Part shown: one piece after another, positions 21,795 through 24,584 of the stretch
Layout: the number at the start of each line of letters is the position of its first letter
How positions within the stretch are numbered: the stretch's first letter is position 1
Assembly (NCBI GenBank): GCA_946487985.1
Contig: CAMLUY010000003.1
Span: 1 to 24,584, forward strand
Origin: an uncultured Clostridia bacterium
Lineage (GTDB): Bacteria; Bacillota; Clostridia; Christensenellales; UBA1242
Length of the DNA stretch: 24,584 nt
Direction: 5' to 3'
The notes under the pieces: generated by a model
The model's input: the letters and a program-made list of their open reading frames with translations, nothing else
Database searches by the model: none
Told to the model about the DNA's origin: nothing
Made by a program: the position numbers and the translations under genes

Positions 21795-24103
21795 TATATA
21801 GCAATATCCTGTGAATCATTTTCTGCTTGGTCTTGGAGTTCTGCAATTTGTTCCATTCGCTCGGCATCACCGCCCGCCCAATAAAGGTCATATATTGCCA
21901 CATATTCAGGATCGCAATACTCACGAATAAACTCGCGGCATGACGACACTTCATTACTTTTGGCAGCTAGCAGCCCAGCAACTGTTGCAAATTTTTCATT
22001 GATACCATTTGGCAGTTCGGCTTTACTGTAACGTTTTTTCACGACCTCTTCAACAGTAAGGGTTGGATTGTTATAAAAATCAATGAACTCCTCCGCCCAT
22101 TCCTCTCGCAGTTTTGACCCTATCGACACTTGCAGCAAATTTTCAATGTCCTTGCCAATAAATTTGCCCTTCTGCACATCGTCTTCAAAAGCATACAGCA
22201 TGCGTGAAATTGTCGTCCAGCTGCGCGGATCATTAGTGCGACCTCGACAGCCGTTGCAATCAAGGTGTGTTTCGCCGACTTCTGGTTCTTCATAGAAATA
22301 TCCCATGTCTGAAATCTTTTCGCTGCGACCGCTTTCCTGATATTTGCTGAATATATATGATATTACCGCTGGATGAAGTTTGTTTGGCAAAGCATATTCG
22401 TACAACCACTCGCCCACTTTTGGTTGCATGTCAAATATATGGTCAAACCTTTTTTCTAGCGGTTCAACCAAGTCTTCTGCGACCGAAGAGTACTTTTTTT
22501 GATTGCCTGTTGCCACGATAACCGTGTTTGCTGGAAGTTTCAATCCTTTGCCCGTTTCGACCAATCTGTTCAGTACCAAAGTATACACAAGCGACTGCAC
22601 TGCTGGCTTGACATTCAAAAGTTCATCGAGCATGATGACAACCTTACTTTTCGAATTTTTAGAGCGTTCATAAATTTTATCGGCCAGACTGTAAAGGTTT
22701 TGCACATTTTCTTCGATTCGCTTGCGCTCGGCGTCAGTTGCGCATGAAAGAAGCGCTTGTTTTGCGAAATCAGGAGGAATCGACTGCCCCGTTTGCAAGT
22801 TCAGTGACCCCACCACTTTCTCTGGAAACATATTATTCGTCAGTTTGATGTAAATAAGGTCAGGATAGCAGTTTCTGATTCTTTCTGTCTTGCCAATTCC
22901 AGACGGGCCGCGCAGCAGTACCGACTGCCCTGCATCTATCCAGCTTTTGATAATCTCGGTGTCGGTCATCTTTCTGCGTGATGAGCTTGGCGTTTTATCA
23001 GGATTCAGCTTATCAAGTCGTGTCTTGCGTAAAAGAGATTGTCGAGAATTAATTTTTTGTTCTTGCTGAATTTCTCCATTAAAAGCCTCCTGTATGAAAC
23101 CTTTGCCTTTAAAATTGAAATCATATGAAACTCTGTACCTTTTGTTGCCATTGCCATTTTTGATTACATCGTTCAGGTCGTATCCGTTGAGCATTGCGCG
23201 AAGAGTGCTGTTTTGCCACATAGCATATTTATTGTTGTTTGTATAAGGATAAAACGGGATTCCCGACATCAATATTTTTTCTGACCTGACGATTACTGCG
23301 TTTGCCCTGCCATCACCATCAGGATTGATTTCCTTTGGCAGATTGTCCCAGTTTTGAATTATCCATTTTATTGGCTGAACCTCAACCCACATTGGAATGC
23401 GTTGCTCAGGTATTTTTGTTTTGTCTGAAAATACAGCATTTTTATCACACCTTGGTGTCAGCACTCTAACATATTTTTTGCCCTTGTATTCATACTCTAA
23501 GTTTGTCACAAATGTCCCGTCATAATACCTACGGCCACAATAGCTTTTGCCTGTTGCTCTGAAATTGCTTTTTCCCCTGTTGTTTTCCAAATATAACAAC
23601 CCTTCAAGAGTATTTGATAAACTCGCATTTGTCTTGTTTTGAGGGTAAAGACCAAATTCAATCGTGTGGTATAATAAATCGCCATTTTCGCTATACACGG
23701 TATCAAGATTGAAGTTCTTTTTGTCCTGCATGTCTGAAACAATCGCGGCTATACGAAATCTCATCGATGGACAAATGCCACCATCATCATAGAACCAACC
23801 CTTGCGTTTGAAATCTCCCGTACTGAACACGCAATCCACATCATTTTCTACGCTTGAAGATCGAAGCCATTGCCACCATGCCGATGTGCCGCTTTTGCAC
23901 TCTTTATTTGTTGTAAAATGCAGTCCATTCATGATTGCATAGTCGGAAGGCTGCGCCGCTTTTTGACCATGCATTTTTTCAAATTCTGCACGCGAACTAA
24001 GATATACAAAATCGCGAGTTACAAAATCGGCATTCCCTTGTTGCTGCCTGTTGTCAGTATTGTCAAGTGCTGTGCAGATAATATAATCTTGAATATTCGC
24101 CAT
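21794..24103 (-). CDS. MoxR-like AAA+ ATPase fused to an apparently permuted DUF6273-type domain
   Basis: 769 residues. C-terminal half (~380-650) is a MoxR/dynein-related AAA+ module: Walker A GPSGIGKT (399-406), Walker B VVIMLDELLN, sensor-1 TVIVATGNQKKY, and Arg finger EPLEKRFDHIFD; a helical tail ends with the acidic NDSQDIAI. The N-terminal ~340 residues contain the pieces of a DUF6273-like domain in the wrong order: first the usual C-terminal part (VYLSSRAEFEK 33-43, PSDYAIMNG 52-60, WWQWLRSS 76-83, GGICPSMRFRI 108-118), then the usual N-terminal part (HTIEFGLYPQ 146-155, QPIKWII 243-249, WQNSTLRAMLNG 296-307). MoxR ATPases usually act as chaperones with VWA partners; none is present here. 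Start at 24103 has GGAGG. Cytoplasmic. Promoter 24213-24241. Confidence 0.88.
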   Translation of the reverse strand: MANIQDYIICTALDNTDNRQQQGNADFVTRDFVYLSSRAEFEKMHGQKAAQPSDYAIMNGLHFTTNKECKSGTSAWWQWLRSSSVENDVDCVFSTGDFKRKGWFYDDGGICPSMRFRIAAIVSDMQDKKNFNLDTVYSENGDLLYHTIEFGLYPQNKTNASLSNTLEGLLYLENNRGKSNFRATGKSYCGRRYYDGTFVTNLEYEYKGKKYVRVLTPRCDKNAVFSDKTKIPEQRIPMWVEVQPIKWIIQNWDNLPKEINPDGDGRANAVIVRSEKILMSGIPFYPYTNNNKYAMWQNSTLRAMLNGYDLNDVIKNGNGNKRYRVSYDFNFKGKGFIQEAFNGEIQQEQKINSRQSLLRKTRLDKLNPDKTPSSSRRKMTDTEIIKSWIDAGQSVLLRGPSGIGKTERIRNCYPDLIYIKLTNNMFPEKVVGSLNLQTGQSIPPDFAKQALLSCATDAERKRIEENVQNLYSLADKIYERSKNSKSKVVIMLDELLNVKPAVQSLVYTLVLNRLVETGKGLKLPANTVIVATGNQKKYSSVAEDLVEPLEKRFDHIFDMQPKVGEWLYEYALPNKLHPAVISYIFSKYQESGRSEKISDMGYFYEEPEVGETHLDCNGCRGRTNDPRSWTTISRMLYAFEDDVQKGKFIGKDIENLLQVSIGSKLREEWAEEFIDFYNNPTLTVEEVVKKRYSKAELPNGINEKFATVAGLLAAKSNEVSSCREFIREYCDPEYVAIYDLYWAGGDAERMEQIAELQDQAENDSQDIAI

Positions 24104-24137
24104 CGCCACCCTCCTTTGCATAATATGTTTGTTCAGT

Positions 24138-24177
24138 CTTTTCAGGCACATTTTCAATGCCATGCAACCTGAAAAAG
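24138..24177 (-). promoter_or_regulatory. Hairpin in the leader of the AAA+ gene
   Basis: Minus strand: CTTTT(T)CAGG pairs with CCTGAAAAG (9 bp with one bulge) around a 21-nt loop containing a short inner CAT/ATG pairing. It lies between the predicted transcript start (~24206) and the ribosome site. There is no T-run directly after it, so it is not a simple terminator. Confidence 0.35.
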
Positions 24178-24212
24178 CCCATCTGCATCAATCAAACAGT
24201 TTTCATGTAAAA

Positions 24213-24241
24213 AGTATAGCATATTTTACAGCGGTTTTCAA
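24213..24241 (-). promoter_or_regulatory. Predicted sigma-A promoter of the AAA+ gene
   Basis: Minus strand: -35 TTGAAA (24236-24241), 17-nt spacer, -10 TATACT (24213-24218); five of six matches in each. Leader about 105 nt. Confidence 0.65.
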
Positions 24242-24584
24242 TACCCAAAGATGCAAGCTGACAATTTTGATTTACGTTTGATTTTTTGCACAAACACAAG
24301 ATTGCCTTACGCAAAAAAACACCAGCAAACAAAATGAAAATACTAAGCAATTCATTTCGCAAAACTGGGGCTTTTAAAAAATAGTATCGCCTTACTGTTC
24401 ACATGCGGCGCAGTAAAATTAAGCTGTATTTGATCATCACTTCACAATTTGAACAAGTTTGACACACTTTGTTTGAACAAGTATCAATTCATTATAATTC
24501 ATAAAATCGGCTTCACCTTTATGGCTTGCATTATAAACTATGTGATGTTGATTTGCTCACGATGTTTGCAAATCAATTTGCTAA
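24242..24584. other. Non-coding end of window with short repeats
   Basis: No open frame of useful length on either strand. TTTGAACAAGT occurs twice, at 24448-24458 and 24472-24482, exactly 24 bp apart; the second copy lies in the TTGTTTGAACAA dyad. A plus-strand TATAAT (24493-24498) follows 18 nt after a weak TTGTTT. A perfect 9-bp inverted repeat, TTGATTTGC (24548-24556) and GCAAATCAA (24568-24576), lies near the edge. This could be the upstream control region of a gene beyond the right boundary. Confidence 0.45.

Noticed and set aside
21794..24103. Diversity-generating retroelement target (WW/LRS lectin-like motif in the AAA+ protein)
   Set aside because: No reverse transcriptase or template repeat is in the window, and the motif is not at the C-terminus.

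Overview
The window looks like chromosomal DNA from a low-to-moderate GC, spore-forming member of the Bacillota, most likely an uncultured gut-type Clostridia. The evidence is SpoIIR, SleB, YpeB, a SipL-type SPOCS/LysM protein, Veg, clostridial-style pyruvate phosphate dikinase, purine-rich Shine-Dalgarno sequences and UAA/UAG/UGA all used as stops. The exact lineage cannot be fixed from sequence inspection. Nearly every gene is on the minus strand; only the gene at 1214 and veg at 10043 run on plus.

Layout. 1-1010: 5' part of ppdK (minus), divergent from an unassigned gene (1214-1783). 1931-3475: a BspA-like leucine-rich-repeat surface protein whose predicted promoter carries a G8 run exactly between perfect -35 and near-perfect -10 boxes. 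3846-5469: a small secreted protein and RadC. 5605-8301: spoIIR-sleB-ypeB, a tight sporulation/germination operon, followed on the far side by sipL (8416-9930) and divergent veg (10043-10273). 10383-12407: a VirD4/TraG-type coupling ATPase with no other conjugation gene in view. 12545-13464: a small acidic protein and recO, overlapping start/stop. 13659-14180: a Cys-rich, BclA-tail-like exosporium candidate. 14312-16669: a 785-residue single-pass, repeat-containing extracytoplasmic protein with a Lys/Ala-rich cytoplasmic tail and a consensus sigma-A promoter. 16841-17935: an HD-domain hydrolase and an alpha-helical unknown. 18061-21201: a 1046-residue transglutaminase-like surface protein with about seven InlB-B-like repeats, apparently transcribed as a leaderless mRNA. 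21309-21794: the C-terminal half of an aldo/keto reductase, cut off exactly at the stop codon of the next gene. 21794-24103: a MoxR-like AAA+ ATPase with a long N-terminal region that reads like a circularly permuted DUF6273-type domain. 24104-24584: promoter, leader hairpin and non-coding DNA with short repeats.

How it fits together. Two themes recur: sporulation/spore envelope (SpoIIR signals pro-sigma-E activation, SipL organises the coat, SleB/YpeB degrade cortex on germination, a BclA-like protein may decorate the spore) and cell-surface display (LRR protein, transglutaminase-repeat protein, coiled-coil protein). Housekeeping repair genes (radC, recO) are interspersed. The most interesting candidates for new biology are the G-tract promoter (possible phase variation), the permuted-domain AAA+ fusion that abuts a decapitated AKR gene, and the orphan coupling ATPase.
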